Positions 37,501-43,310 of a DNA stretch of 43,310 bases are shown piece by piece (positions within the stretch are counted from its first letter, which is position 1; each line of letters begins with the position of its first letter). The translations under genes and the position numbers were made by a program. Source of the DNA: an uncultured Oscillospiraceae bacterium (GTDB lineage Bacteria > Bacillota > Clostridia > Oscillospirales > Oscillospiraceae); contig CALWXR010000022.1 of assembly GCA_944385535.1 (NCBI GenBank), positions 1 to 43,310 on the forward strand, in the 5' to 3' direction. The notes below the pieces were generated by a model. That model was not told where the DNA came from, searched no databases, and saw only the letters and a program-made list of their open reading frames with translations.

Positions 37501-39911
37501 AGGGGGCCTCTTTGCATGACACGCTCAACAAGCAGATCTTCCGTACTCTTTTCCAAGGACAGAAGGGAGAGCTGCTCCGGCTGTTCTTCTTCCACGACCG
37601 GAACAGCTTCGGCAGCCGGGCGCAAATCCACATCGACTTCTTCATCGTTGACCATCATAGAGGCCCGCACCGGCTCATAGCCTTGGCTGCGGATATTGCT
37701 CAGCCAGGTGGCAAAGAAACTGTTGAACCCGTTGATTGCTTTCTCGTATGCGGGGTCGTCGGGATCAGCCTCGTTATATACACCAATGCCGCTGTTCTCA
37801 TAACTGAAAGCCCGAAGTGTCCCAGCCTCTTTGTCGATTTGGAAGTCCATATAAGGGTCATACATCCGGTCGCCGTTCTGCATATAGTAATGCTCCATGC
37901 AGTAATGGGAACCGTATTTATGGTGAATGACCAGAGGATAGTAGGCTTCTCCGGCCTCCAGCCGCAGATACTCATATTGACCGGACACAATCTCCGGGAA
38001 CAACTCTTGAAAGCGGCGGAAATTCTTGTGCGCCGTCGTGTTTCCTTTGACGGGCGGCGGTGTAGGCTGCTCCGCTGTATCTGTGGGGAGAGCCGTTTCA
38101 GGGGCCTCCACAACAACAGGGGGATTTTCGTCAGGAACGGATGCAGGCTCGTCACCGGCTGCTGGCGTGCCGTTTTCCATTTGAACAATCGCCTGCGGCT
38201 TGACCGGTTCCACTACGGTTTCTCCGGCTTCATAGGCAACAGCATCCAGAACATAATCAAAATCCGCTTCTCCAATGGTCATTTGCCGGTGAGGACCGCC
38301 CATTTCATCAATTTCATCAGGGATGTTATAATCCCCGATGGGGTCAGGCTGCTCCTCTACAACAGGATTGGGATAGTCGCCATCCTCGATCATGGCATCC
38401 AGTAAAAACGCCAGCCCGTTCCAGGGAATGTAGGTATAGCCTTCATCAAAGAAAAATGAAATGCCATCTTCACCATGCAACCGGGTACGATAGAGAAAAT
38501 CGCCCTGATATTCACGGTCGCCATAGGGAGTAAAGAGAGCCGCAATCTGCCGCCCTTTGTCTGACCAGTCAGGATTGAGCGGCGGTTCTGACAATACGCT
38601 GCGAACCGCGCTGTGCAGCTCTGGGGGGTATAGATTGGTGCTGGTCAGGATGTACTCATAATTGCGCCGGACTTCTGCATCGGTAAAATGGCGTGTCGGT
38701 TGTTCCGCAGGAACAGAAAAAGAGCCGTCCTTTTCAGACGGCTCTCCCACAGGTGCGGCGCTCGGCGCCACTTCTGTATTTGGCTGTTCTTCGGTCAGCG
38801 GGGAATCAGGACTACGCTCTGGAGTACGGTTTCCTCCGCCATCAGTTTCAGACTGTTCAGGTGTCGCGTCCGCTCCATGATGTCCTCGGTCTGCGGAAGT
38901 GGCTCCTGCTGGAGCATTTGCTGCGTCAGGGCTTCGATCTTCTCGGTCGCCTCGTCCTGTACCCGGTGCATGATCTCCATCAGACTGCCATCCATTTTCA
39001 AAGTCGTAAATCGCTCTGGGTGATTCTCTCTGAGGTATTCCAGGGCCATCCGGCCGTACCTGCCCAGAGGTTGATCTGCTTCGCTGCTGTTGGAGATTTG
39101 CAGATCGGGAAGCATCATCCCGTCCTGCTCCCTGTATTTCAGATTGATATTCGGTTTGCTCATGTTGTGCCATCCTTTCACGATTGATAATCTTGATGTT
39201 CCGTTCTACTTCTAACAGGATACCTTTGGAAAGGGCGGTTACTGCCGTACCCAGATGTGCAACCAGCGGGAGTGTATTAAAATGGCTGACCGTCGCCATG
39301 CCGTCACTCAACTGGATTTCTTCATCCGGCAGGTGACACTTTTTGCCGATGAAATAAGAAATGCTGTCGGTCAAAAGCTGGATGTATTGGGCTTCAAAAC
39401 CACCGGCCGGGATCTCGGTGAACAAATGGCCTTTGGTTTCCTGCTTGAGTTCCTGCAAAAAGTGGTTGTAATTCTCTGCGACAGATTCGCTTGCCATCGC
39501 ATACAGCGCTTGGGGAAAATCCTGCTTGGGGAAACCGTGTGCATACGACAGGCGCTCGGTCAGGGCCTTTTTCATTTCATCGGAAAGCTGCCAGTCCGTA
39601 GGATGAATCTCTTTGCCAGTAGTTTGGCTTACATCAAAGAGATAGTCAAGAGTGAGTTTGGCATTCCGGTAGACGCAAACGGCTACGCCCTTTGCACGGG
39701 GAATCAAATTTCTGCCTATGGTGGCCCATTGCTTTCGTGTTGCCAGAATCGAAACATCCTCGTCCTGTGCGTACACAAGAAGTATGTTGTCAAAACTGTG
39801 CTTATGGAACTGCGATGCAAATGCCAGATAATCCCGCCAGTTGTGTTCATTTCGGACAATATAGGGAGCCATGACTTCATATATCGTCCGCAGGCGTTCA
39901 TCATTTCTCAA
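31470..39911 (-). CDS. Giant polyvalent protein: ArdC-like N-terminus, GNAT-like, N6-adenine methylase, SNF2 helicase
   Basis: A 2813-residue protein of the large polyvalent class carried by Clostridial ICEs and thought to protect or process incoming DNA. In order: an ArdC-N-like ssDNA-binding region (about 15-100, with FASQFHKHSFDNILLVYAQ); a disordered linker (about 245-410) overprinted by a TnpV-like gene; several small unnamed domains; a GNAT-like segment with YRRQGIATQML near 1045; an adenine methyltransferase with LDPGMGTGNFY near 1309 and NIPF near 1371 (NPPF-type motif IV); a SNF2 helicase with GAGKT near 2007, VDEAH near 2166, ATGTPISNS, and QRNGRGVRQGN near 2502. The TTG start has GGAGG 10 bases upstream. 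All key motifs look intact. Confidence 0.92.
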   Translation of the reverse strand: MRNDERLRTIYEVMAPYIVRNEHNWRDYLAFASQFHKHSFDNILLVYAQDEDVSILATRKQWATIGRNLIPRAKGVAVCVYRNAKLTLDYLFDVSQTTGKEIHPTDWQLSDEMKKALTERLSYAHGFPKQDFPQALYAMASESVAENYNHFLQELKQETKGHLFTEIPAGGFEAQYIQLLTDSISYFIGKKCHLPDEEIQLSDGMATVSHFNTLPLVAHLGTAVTALSKGILLEVERNIKIINRERMAQHEQTEYQSEIQGAGRDDASRSANLQQQRSRSTSGQVRPDGPGIPQRESPRAIYDFENGWQSDGDHAPGTGRGDREDRSPDAANAPAGATSADRGHHGADATPEQSETDGGGNRTPERSPDSPLTEEQPNTEVAPSAAPVGEPSEKDGSFSVPAEQPTRHFTDAEVRRNYEYILTSTNLYPPELHSAVRSVLSEPPLNPDWSDKGRQIAALFTPYGDREYQGDFLYRTRLHGEDGISFFFDEGYTYIPWNGLAFLLDAMIEDGDYPNPVVEEQPDPIGDYNIPDEIDEMGGPHRQMTIGEADFDYVLDAVAYEAGETVVEPVKPQAIVQMENGTPAAGDEPASVPDENPPVVVEAPETALPTDTAEQPTPPPVKGNTTAHKNFRRFQELFPEIVSGQYEYLRLEAGEAYYPLVIHHKYGSHYCMEHYYMQNGDRMYDPYMDFQIDKEAGTLRAFSYENSGIGVYNEADPDDPAYEKAINGFNSFFATWLSNIRSQGYEPVRASMMVNDEEVDVDLRPAAEAVPVVEEEQPEQLSLLSLEKSTEDLLVERVMQRGPLTAGKKEQIYEFAQTHPTGSEFTAFLKKLYGYEGFSGDEMGVKYAMFNSEGVTIEWQDEQGETQETKLSWARAAGVVQRLVDEGRYLETPVVSLPEPETDEPLEGETEPYDYSFEYGLLGRLKADCEYFLSEGHQHEKHLWAGSIHAQIAKMRELYDLLPEKPEGITKEIIDDYETRMAPWEHDEAEETQILDEALDAHHGQIDMLMQAVRGELTVGTIRYSIFEGRPHISMIEVLEDYRRQGIATQMLRYLQGQYPNEEIVWGYLTEDGSALYQAVVDEQPNPDYLRVQNDLEDITREFDAYVRRLDGGAILSPQEAADMDDLEDTQYRLEKELEELRPIRAFVRMGDGTAAEAPAVMDEATPTDLAPLREPPAAPQVATHNFRFSEDYDLYPSGAKTKYKNNVMAIKLLKQIELEKRTATPEEQIILARYVGWGGLANAFSSTASGWENEYQELKSLLTDVEYKAAMNSTITAYYTEPDLIRHIYRALERFGFEGGPDRKILDPGMGTGNFYSVLPEQFQGSKLFGVELDSITGRIAKQLYPDADISIMGYEATKFEDNSFDVILGNIPFNSVKIYDRRYNDLNLYIHDYFFIKSLDLAKPGGIIAFITSKGIMDRKDESLREYIARRAEFIGAIRLPNTAFKALAGTDVTADVVFLKKRVQPIELDRANLPSWIETDLDRSKWIAYNRYFKDNPEMLMGEMVSSRNMYGNEDGTACVAPEDFDLNQHLTQAVDSLYARFTAEPDEEIEADEPEESNTEYEDAPAGTKNFTYVVRNGEIFFCEKDKLIPQPYTGMKAERIKGLCEIRTALLEVINIQSHEYDPIDLQKAQDTLNQVYDRFVAKYGAINSKGNILAFSNDDQFPLLRSIEDERKDKTGWDKSAIFTKATIRPFRQVNHADTAEDALQICLNHKLRVDLPYMSFLTGKEPEELVRELDTRIYLNPQKYYGNPLEGWELAEEYLSGHVRDKLLYARQKAAEEPELFARNVEALEEVQPEPLTPADIEVNMGAIWVPIEYYRQFMYETFQTSGYEKVIEGGDNRHRIDIEYFSYTTTWRVTNKGAEPDSVMVNQTFGTKRKNAYEIFEDCLNMQSSTVRDRQEYINENGNKSVKYVINAQETMIARAKQQQIQEAFASWVWKEPERRDTLLRIYNETFNTVRPREFDGSHLVFPGMNTEMKLRKHQLDFAARVIYTGTGLAAHEVGAGKTAALIAAGMYLKNLGAIHKAVFVVPNPLVGQWATEFYRFFPNANLLVSTAEDFTPKNRNRYISKIATGEYDAVILAHSQFEKIPISTERQIAMLERQINDIENAIYEIKSENGENWSVKQMVIFRKNLDERLKKLSAEEKKDDLLTFEQLGVDMMMVDEAHFFKNCFVFTKLRNVAGITTSSSQRAFDMLLKCQYLQETNQGRGVVFATGTPISNSISELFVMQRYLQPQELERFGWSYFDTWIAHFAKRTSVLELKPEGGGYRMRDRFVRFYNLPELMAVFREVADVKTADMLDIPGLPAVRTGKAEIVSVEATPAQQAIMADFIMRAEAIRTGRVKPEEDNMLKLTGEARLMAIDPRLIRPDADGTGSKLSVCIEDVYQVWKDTAASASTQLVFCDVGTPKAGKFNVYDEIRNVLLAKGVPESEIAFVHDATSEAQRQELFERTRQGKVRILIGSTSKLGTGVNVQNKVISIDHLDCPWKPSDITQRNGRGVRQGNENPEIMIKQFVAKGTFDAYLWQIQEQKLRYITQILTGKHIARSCEDVDETVLSAAQFKAAATDNPMVAQKMELENRVTELKILRGAWSNEQLSLERKISTIYPGQIRRYEKEIDQIGEDIKLLNQSAGSDFSIVLDGKRYTERSEAGEAFGLLYRMIKEGAKDDSEEFEIGAYRSFPLYLSVGYVSRLVLRYNHHYTTEVGTSALGAITRIEHLAERIPGYLKEAQRELEEVQKQLAVAQQQVGQPFIYEDELSEKVAQLTEINTKLEFESLQESEVILDENGQRSDGEEDWDSERVPSCASAEV
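38795..39163 (-). CDS. TnpV-like protein overprinted inside the helicase gene
   Basis: A 122-residue product read in another frame of the same strand, within the disordered linker of the giant protein. Its pattern, YREQDGMMLPDLQIS, QPLGRYGRMALEYLRENHPERFTTL, a helical middle and LKLMAEETVLQS, matches TnpV proteins known from Clostridial transposons and ICEs, whose role is unproven. The ATG has AAAGGA 9 bases upstream, inside the host reading frame. A well-ordered family sequence opposite a low-complexity linker argues that both frames are coding. Confident about the resemblance, less about expression. Confidence 0.7.
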   Translation of the reverse strand: MSKPNINLKYREQDGMMLPDLQISNSSEADQPLGRYGRMALEYLRENHPERFTTLKMDGSLMEIMHRVQDEATEKIEALTQQMLQQEPLPQTEDIMERTRHLNSLKLMAEETVLQSVVLIPR

Positions 39912-39951
39912 CGGTATCTGACCTCCTTCCTGTATTGGTGATTATGGCCGG

Positions 39952-40992
39952 TTATCCGGCCTCTTGCTCGGACTCCTGTCCTTTCTGAGCAAAGTAGAGG
40001 GCAAGCGCCTCGTCCACAATGCTGTCGAACTCTTTCTGGCTGATGCTGGCGGTAAAGTATTTCTTGTAAATCGCCGGTTTGACCTTGAACGCCGTAGCCG
40101 TGGATTTCTTGGGTTTCCGGTTAAACTCGCCGGACAAAATCTGTTCGGTACGCTCCGGGGTCAGCTTTCCGGTATATTCCCGCAGCAGGACAACCTTTCC
40201 CTCGTTGACCTTGTACTCATTTCCTGAAAGCACATCATCAACCATCTGCTGTTCCTGTTCGGCCAGATAGGAGAGCTGCACAGCCACCACAATCGGGAAC
40301 TCGGCGTCATCAATTCGTCTTTTCAGCGGAGTAATCAACTCATTGATGCGGAGATAGTTGGCAACAGCACGGCCTTTCAGGTCATATTCCGCGCCTACAA
40401 CATCACGGCTTTTCGACTTGTGGCACCCGATGCCACAAGTCCCGTTTTCCCTGATTTCATCAGGGTTTTCCAGCCTTTTCAGTTCCTCGATAATATCGTT
40501 CCGGCGCCCCTGACAGATCATCTTGGAATAGCGCAGAGCCAACACCGCCGCTTTTTCAGAGGGCAGCATTTCGGAGAAGGAGCGTTGCAGGACATTGGTT
40601 TCGATCACATAAATCCAAGCATCTTCATCGGAGAGATTTTCCTTGACGATACAGGGAAGTTCACGGTTTGCAATGGCTGCGGCGTTCTGCCGGTTATGAC
40701 CGGCCAGCATTTCATACTCAAAGCCATCTTCATCCCGTTCGATCTTGCGGATGATGGCGGGATTCAGGACCCCATGTTCCGAAATGCTTTCTACCAGATC
40801 ATTGAGCCGGTCGCCCTCATACAGTCGGAACGGATGGCCTCGGAAAGCACGAATGGCCTGCGGGGAAAGGGTGATGATGGTATTCTTGGTCGGCAAGGAT
40901 ACAGAAGGGGTAGGTTCAACAGTTTCTTCCGCTGGGGCATCCAGGCCAAGAAGATCGTCAATGGACTTGATGCGTGGATTGATTTTAGGCAT
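39952..40992 (-). CDS. parB: ParB-like partition/DNA-binding protein
   Basis: A 346-residue ParB-family protein. The ParB/Srx-type N-domain shows RLYEGDRLNDLVESISEHGVLNPAIIRKI (about 56-84) and EMLAGHNRQNAAAI (about 94-107), with NVLQRSFSEMLPSEKAAVL following; a helix-turn-helix region (GRAVANYLRINELI) lies near 208-221. It would bind a centromere-like site and cooperate with ParA to stabilise the excised element. Start at 40992 with GGAGGT 8 bases upstream, overlapping parA by 8 bases. The upstream frame to 41028 has no site. No obvious parS was found. Confidence 0.88.
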   Translation of the reverse strand: MPKINPRIKSIDDLLGLDAPAEETVEPTPSVSLPTKNTIITLSPQAIRAFRGHPFRLYEGDRLNDLVESISEHGVLNPAIIRKIERDEDGFEYEMLAGHNRQNAAAIANRELPCIVKENLSDEDAWIYVIETNVLQRSFSEMLPSEKAAVLALRYSKMICQGRRNDIIEELKRLENPDEIRENGTCGIGCHKSKSRDVVGAEYDLKGRAVANYLRINELITPLKRRIDDAEFPIVVAVQLSYLAEQEQQMVDDVLSGNEYKVNEGKVVLLREYTGKLTPERTEQILSGEFNRKPKKSTATAFKVKPAIYKKYFTASISQKEFDSIVDEALALYFAQKGQESEQEAG

Positions 40993-41767
40993 TTGCCAGC
41001 ACCTCCTTTGCAAGTTCCAGATAGGCAAGAGAGGCGGGGTTTGCCTGCTCCAGTTCCATGACGCTCATTCCGTAGCTGTTTGCGTCCCCCACCTTGACCG
41101 TGTAGGGAATCTGACAGTTGAAGATGGGGAGCGATTGGAACGCCTTTGTAACCTGACCGTATGTACGGCGATATAGGTTCGTCCGCTTGTTGCATTTGGT
41201 GAACAGGATACCGCAAATCTCAATGCCGGGATTCAGTTTCCGTTTGATTTTCTTGATGGTGTCCACCAACGCCTGCAAACCGGTCAGAGCGAACAGTTCT
41301 GGGTCAATCGGGATGATTACCTCGTCAGCAGCCGTTAAAGCGTTGATGGTCAACGAGCCGAGAGAAGGGTTGGTGTCCACAATAATGTAATCGTAGGACA
41401 GCCGCAGAGGGTTCAGCAGAGCGGCCAGGTAGTCATTGCTGTCCGGCGTCATCAGCAGATTTGCCTCCGCAACGGTGAGAGATCGGCTGGAAGGGATTAA
41501 GTCCACAGAGCCGATTTTCTGGATGAACTCATTGGTATCCGGCAGAGATTCGTCCAGAAGCAGATTGGTGATAAGAGTCCCGGTATTATAGGGCGCCTGG
41601 GTCGGCAGGACGCCGAAACTGGTGGTGAGGTTATACTGGGGGTCAAAGTCAACGACCAAGACCTTCTTGCCCATTTCGGCCAGCGCGTAGGACAGATTTC
41701 GGACCGTGCTGGTCTTGGCTACCCCACCTTTCTGGTTGGCTACAACAATTATTTTCCCGCTTTCCAT
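40985..41767 (-). CDS. parA: ParA ATPase
   Basis: A 260-residue Walker-type ParA/Soj ATPase. The deviant Walker A is ANQKGGVAKTST (9-20); VLVVDFDPQYNLT and YIIVDTNPSLGSLT are the A' and B regions. No N-terminal HTH, so it is the short chromosomal/ICE type that is not self-regulating through DNA binding by that domain. ATG start with GGAGG 9 bases upstream, overlapping the upstream HTH gene by 19 bases. Paired with ParB it would segregate the circular form or localise the transfer machinery. Confidence 0.93.
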   Translation of the reverse strand: MESGKIIVVANQKGGVAKTSTVRNLSYALAEMGKKVLVVDFDPQYNLTTSFGVLPTQAPYNTGTLITNLLLDESLPDTNEFIQKIGSVDLIPSSRSLTVAEANLLMTPDSNDYLAALLNPLRLSYDYIIVDTNPSLGSLTINALTAADEVIIPIDPELFALTGLQALVDTIKKIKRKLNPGIEICGILFTKCNKRTNLYRRTYGQVTKAFQSLPIFNCQIPYTVKVGDANSYGMSVMELEQANPASLAYLELAKEVLANA

Positions 41768-42324
41768 GATAGAAAACCTCCTATATTTTCGTGGAATTTT
41801 TGCGATTTCAAGCGTTTGTTCAAGTATGCGTCACTGGCCATAAAGTCGATTAGATTGACCTTCGGGATGATAAATGCCGGACCATGAGAAAGAGCTTTCA
41901 GCTTTTTCGTTCTGATCCATTTTGCGACCGTAGATGCCGTGGCGCCTGTTAATTCCGCGGCCTCTTTCGTGGAAACTATGTCGGGAATGTCCCGGAAACT
42001 CTCTATGTAGTATTTTCGCAGTTCTTCTGTTGTCACAGATTCAGGAAGCAGGGGCTTGACTGCGTATGTCCCGCTATATGAGCCAGGGGGGAGTTTGTAT
42101 TTTTCAGGGTGAATTTCCCTGCGCTCAAGATAGCGAACAATGTCTTTCATCTTAATGGTGTAATTCCGGGTCTTTTTCCCACTCTGTACGCAGGGAACCA
42201 GACCGGATTGCAACAAATATCGGGCTGTGCGCTTGCTGATATGGCAGATGATGCGAAATTGTTCTTTTTGGACGGTTTCGGGATACTGATTCAGCAAATA
42301 GCGATACTTGGATACCTGTGCCAC
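41749..42324 (-). CDS. HTH regulator, paralogue 2
   Basis: A 191-residue DNA-binding protein with two HTH-like segments: FRIICHISKRTARYLLQSGLVPC (about 20-42) and AAELTGATASTVAKWIRTKKL (about 126-146), the second resembling a MerR/excisionase-type HTH. It is homologous along its length to the 176-residue protein immediately upstream (shared YP-x-V, IC-x-I-x-KTA, YL-x-RRE). The GTG start at 42324 has GGAGG 8 bases upstream and begins 1 base after the upstream stop. Likely a regulator of the operon or a recombination directionality factor; not distinguishable from sequence alone. Confidence 0.75.
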   Translation of the reverse strand: MAQVSKYRYLLNQYPETVQKEQFRIICHISKRTARYLLQSGLVPCVQSGKKTRNYTIKMKDIVRYLERREIHPEKYKLPPGSYSGTYAVKPLLPESVTTEELRKYYIESFRDIPDIVSTKEAAELTGATASTVAKWIRTKKLKALSHGPAFIIPKVNLIDFMASDAYLNKRLKSQKFHENIGGFLSWKAGK

Positions 42325-42325
42325 A

Positions 42326-42856
42326 TCACTCGCCTCCTTTTTCCTGCCACAGACGCTCAAACATATCCATCAATTTCTTTTGGAGAGGGGTCTTTCGGCG
42401 GATACGGCGGTAATATGGGCTTATCAGAAAGTCCAGCATAAAATCCTTTGGGACGGTGTACTGCTTTCCAGGCTGGAATGCCTTCAAAATCCCTGTGCTG
42501 ATCCACCGCATGATTGCCGAGGACGAAAAGCCTGTAATCTGCTGAATATGCTTTACGGAAAGCAGGTCTGGGTAGGGCGAGAGATGTTCGTCATAGAATG
42601 TTCTCATAGCACGGATATACGGACTGTCTGCTTCCTGTCTGCACTCACGCCGATAGAGATAGGCGAGAATGTCCGTCAGCTTGATTTTGTGGCTACGGAT
42701 CAGGTGGTTTTGCTCAATGGTGTAGGGAATCTCACCTTGTTGCTCCAAATTGTAGGCGGTCTTGGGACAGATGCGGCAGATCTCGCAGAGTTCCCGTTGG
42801 GTTACATAGGCGGGATACTTTGCGACGATGTCGGGGTAATACTTAGTCAAATCCAT
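42326..42856 (-). CDS. HTH regulator, paralogue 1 (first operon gene)
   Basis: A 176-residue DNA-binding protein with the same two-HTH plan as its downstream neighbour: RELCEICRICPKTAYNLEQQGEIPY (about 22-46) and HIQQITGFSSSAIMRWISTGIL (about 100-121). The helical tail is basic. It is the first gene of the long operon, nearest to the attachment site, which suits a transcriptional or excision regulator. Start taken as the ATG at 42856; a GTG at 42865 is possible. Neither has a strong ribosome binding site, unusual in this element. Confidence 0.72.
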   Translation of the reverse strand: MDLTKYYPDIVAKYPAYVTQRELCEICRICPKTAYNLEQQGEIPYTIEQNHLIRSHKIKLTDILAYLYRRECRQEADSPYIRAMRTFYDEHLSPYPDLLSVKHIQQITGFSSSAIMRWISTGILKAFQPGKQYTVPKDFMLDFLISPYYRRIRRKTPLQKKLMDMFERLWQEKGGE

Positions 42857-42865
42857 GTGCAGCAC

Positions 42866-43211
42866 TCACTTTCTTGTTCATCTGTCATTGGTAGGTGAGC
42901 CGCTTCACTGGTGTCTAAAAGGTTGACTTTTGGAATGAGTTCAAATAAAATCAAAGTATTAAATCATAACTGCGAGTTGCAGTCAGAGATAAGGCCCGGG
43001 TGTTAATGCCCTTGATTTGGCGTGCAGTTCTATCCTTGTTCTATCCTCCGGTCATAATTCGGGGCAAAAACGGGAAGAACTCGGAAAGTCCGGTGGGTTC
43101 AAATAAAAGCGAAAAACGGAAGCCAAAATCCGCAGTATACCGCAGCTTTTGAGCTTCCGTTGTGTACTTCCATCTTCGCTTAATTTCTACCAGAAGGCAT
43201 GAGTGGGAAAT
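42866..43211. other. Terminal non-coding region of the ICE, with repeats and hairpin
   Basis: About 350 bases without a supported gene between the first operon gene and the attachment site. It contains two copies of GTTCAAATAAAA (42939-42950 and 43098-43109), a 9-bp inverted repeat AACGGAAGC/GCTTCCGTT (43115-43161) with further pairing inside, and ACTGC/GCAGT (42969-42983). These are plausible integrase or excisionase binding sites. A good plus-strand promoter lies at 42923-42951. I saw no convincing promoter for the leftward operon, although it must start here. Confidence 0.5.
42923..42951 (+). promoter_or_regulatory. Candidate plus-strand sigma-A promoter near the ICE end
   Basis: TTGACT and TAAAAT are separated by exactly 17 bases, pointing rightward, away from the operon and towards the attachment site. 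The -10 hexamer overlaps one GTTCAAATAAAA repeat. There is no plus-strand ORF downstream, so it would make a non-coding transcript through the hairpin at 43115-43161 and into the tRNA fragment. Confidence 0.45.
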
Positions 43212-43269
43212 GACTCGAAATCGAGTTGTCCGAAAGGGCACGTGGGTTCGAATCCCACCGTCTCCGCCA
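43212..43269 (+). tRNA. 3' fragment of a tRNA-Ser gene (ICE attachment site)
   Basis: The sequence has an anticodon loop CTCGAAA (anticodon CGA, Ser), the 3' half of the anticodon stem (TCGAG), a long variable arm (TGTCC-GAAA-GGGCA), a perfect T arm (GTGGG-TTCGAAT-CCCAC), the acceptor strand CGTCTCC, discriminator G and encoded CCA. The 5' half is missing: the bases at 43209-43213 pair only partly with the anticodon stem, and no GGAGACG acceptor strand occurs upstream. This is the remnant left when an element integrates into the 3' end of a tRNA gene; the intact copy should lie beyond the left edge. Confidence 0.8.
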
Positions 43270-43277
43270 ACAACAAT

Positions 43278-43308
43278 CCCGCGTAAATCAAGGGTTTACG
43301 CGGGTTTT
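43278..43308 (+). terminator. Intrinsic terminator after the tRNA fragment
   Basis: CCCGCGTAAA and TTTACGCGGG form a perfect 10-bp stem with a 7-base loop followed by TTTT. It is the ordinary terminator of the tRNA locus and marks host chromosomal DNA to the right of the attachment site. Confidence 0.85.
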
Positions 43309-43310
43309 CT

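Noticed and set aside
31470-39911. Giant helicase-methylase as part of a BREX, DISARM or Type I defence locus
   Set aside because: The ArdC-like start, domain order and ICE context fit mobile-element polyvalent proteins; no partner genes of those systems are present.
43041-43241. A 66-codon minus-strand frame across the ICE end and the tRNA fragment
   Set aside because: It runs through the attachment core and tRNA sequence, has a composition produced by the inverted repeat, and no credible ribosome binding site.
43212-43269. A complete tRNA gene
   Set aside because: No 5' acceptor strand or D arm is present upstream, and the anticodon stem is only partly paired; only the 3' part is real.

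Overview
The window is most of one integrative and conjugative element (ICE) of a gut-type Bacillota, probably class Clostridia and perhaps Oscillospirales. I infer the host from the moderately high GC, the strong GGAGG ribosome binding sites, the SpoVG homologue and the gene families (PrgI, TrbL/VirB6-like, VirD4, DUF3846/3848/3849, DUF4314, TnpV, SNF2 helicase-methylase). Almost everything is on the minus strand, from about 42.9 kb down to 1.6 kb, with tight coupling: many genes overlap by 1-20 bases. At the right edge (about 43.21-43.27 kb) lies only the 3' part of a class II tRNA (probably tRNA-Ser) followed by a terminator. This is the usual signature of one ICE attachment site, with chromosome beyond it. 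At the left edge an IS110-family insertion sequence on the plus strand converges on the end of the operon.

Reading in the direction of transcription: (1) 42.9-40 kb, two paralogous HTH proteins, then ParA and ParB. (2) 39.9-31.5 kb, a 2813-residue polyvalent protein (ArdC-like N-terminus, GNAT-like segment, N6-adenine methyltransferase, SNF2 helicase), with a TnpV-like gene overprinted in another frame. (3) 31.5-26 kb, small accessory proteins including a DUF4314 protein and a DUF3991/Toprim protein. (4) 25.98-25.64 kb, a hairpin-rich non-coding region that is the likely oriT, followed by a ribbon-helix-helix accessory protein and a MOBP-type relaxase. (5) 23.9-22.4 kb, an independent AAA/DUF4143 ATPase cassette with 33-bp tandem repeats at its promoter. 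(6) 22.4-18.9 kb, more small acidic proteins. (7) 18.9-14.3 kb, type IV secretion genes: a coupling protein VirD4 split into two genes, a VirB2-like pilin, a DUF6133 pilin-like protein, SpoVG, a TrbL/VirB6-like protein and PrgI. (8) 14.3-11.6 kb, DUF3849, an orphan cytosine methyltransferase and DUF3848. (9) 11.6-4.9 kb, a nearly complete Tad (Flp pilus) module: prepilin peptidase, CpaB, TadZ/CpaE, TadA/CpaF, TadB, an XF1762-type protein, TadC, TadF-like and TadE-like. (10) 4.8-1.6 kb, a DUF6550-like anchor, a large Trp-rich exported protein, DUF3846 and a short acidic protein, ending at an intrinsic terminator.

Two things stand out. First, the position after PrgI, where related ICEs normally carry VirB4 and a cell-wall hydrolase, holds a methyltransferase and a whole Tad machine. 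No VirB4, hydrolase or integrase is visible in the window, so the element may move DNA with a hybrid T4SS/Tad apparatus. Second, at least seven otherwise unrelated accessory proteins end in the same acidic tail, roughly [DEG]-[LMF]-E-[LIV] at the C-terminus, written with different codons and stop codons. This is a plausible common sorting or secretion signal, for example recognition by the coupling protein for co-transfer into the recipient. Family names given here are recognised from memory of sequence patterns; no search was run.
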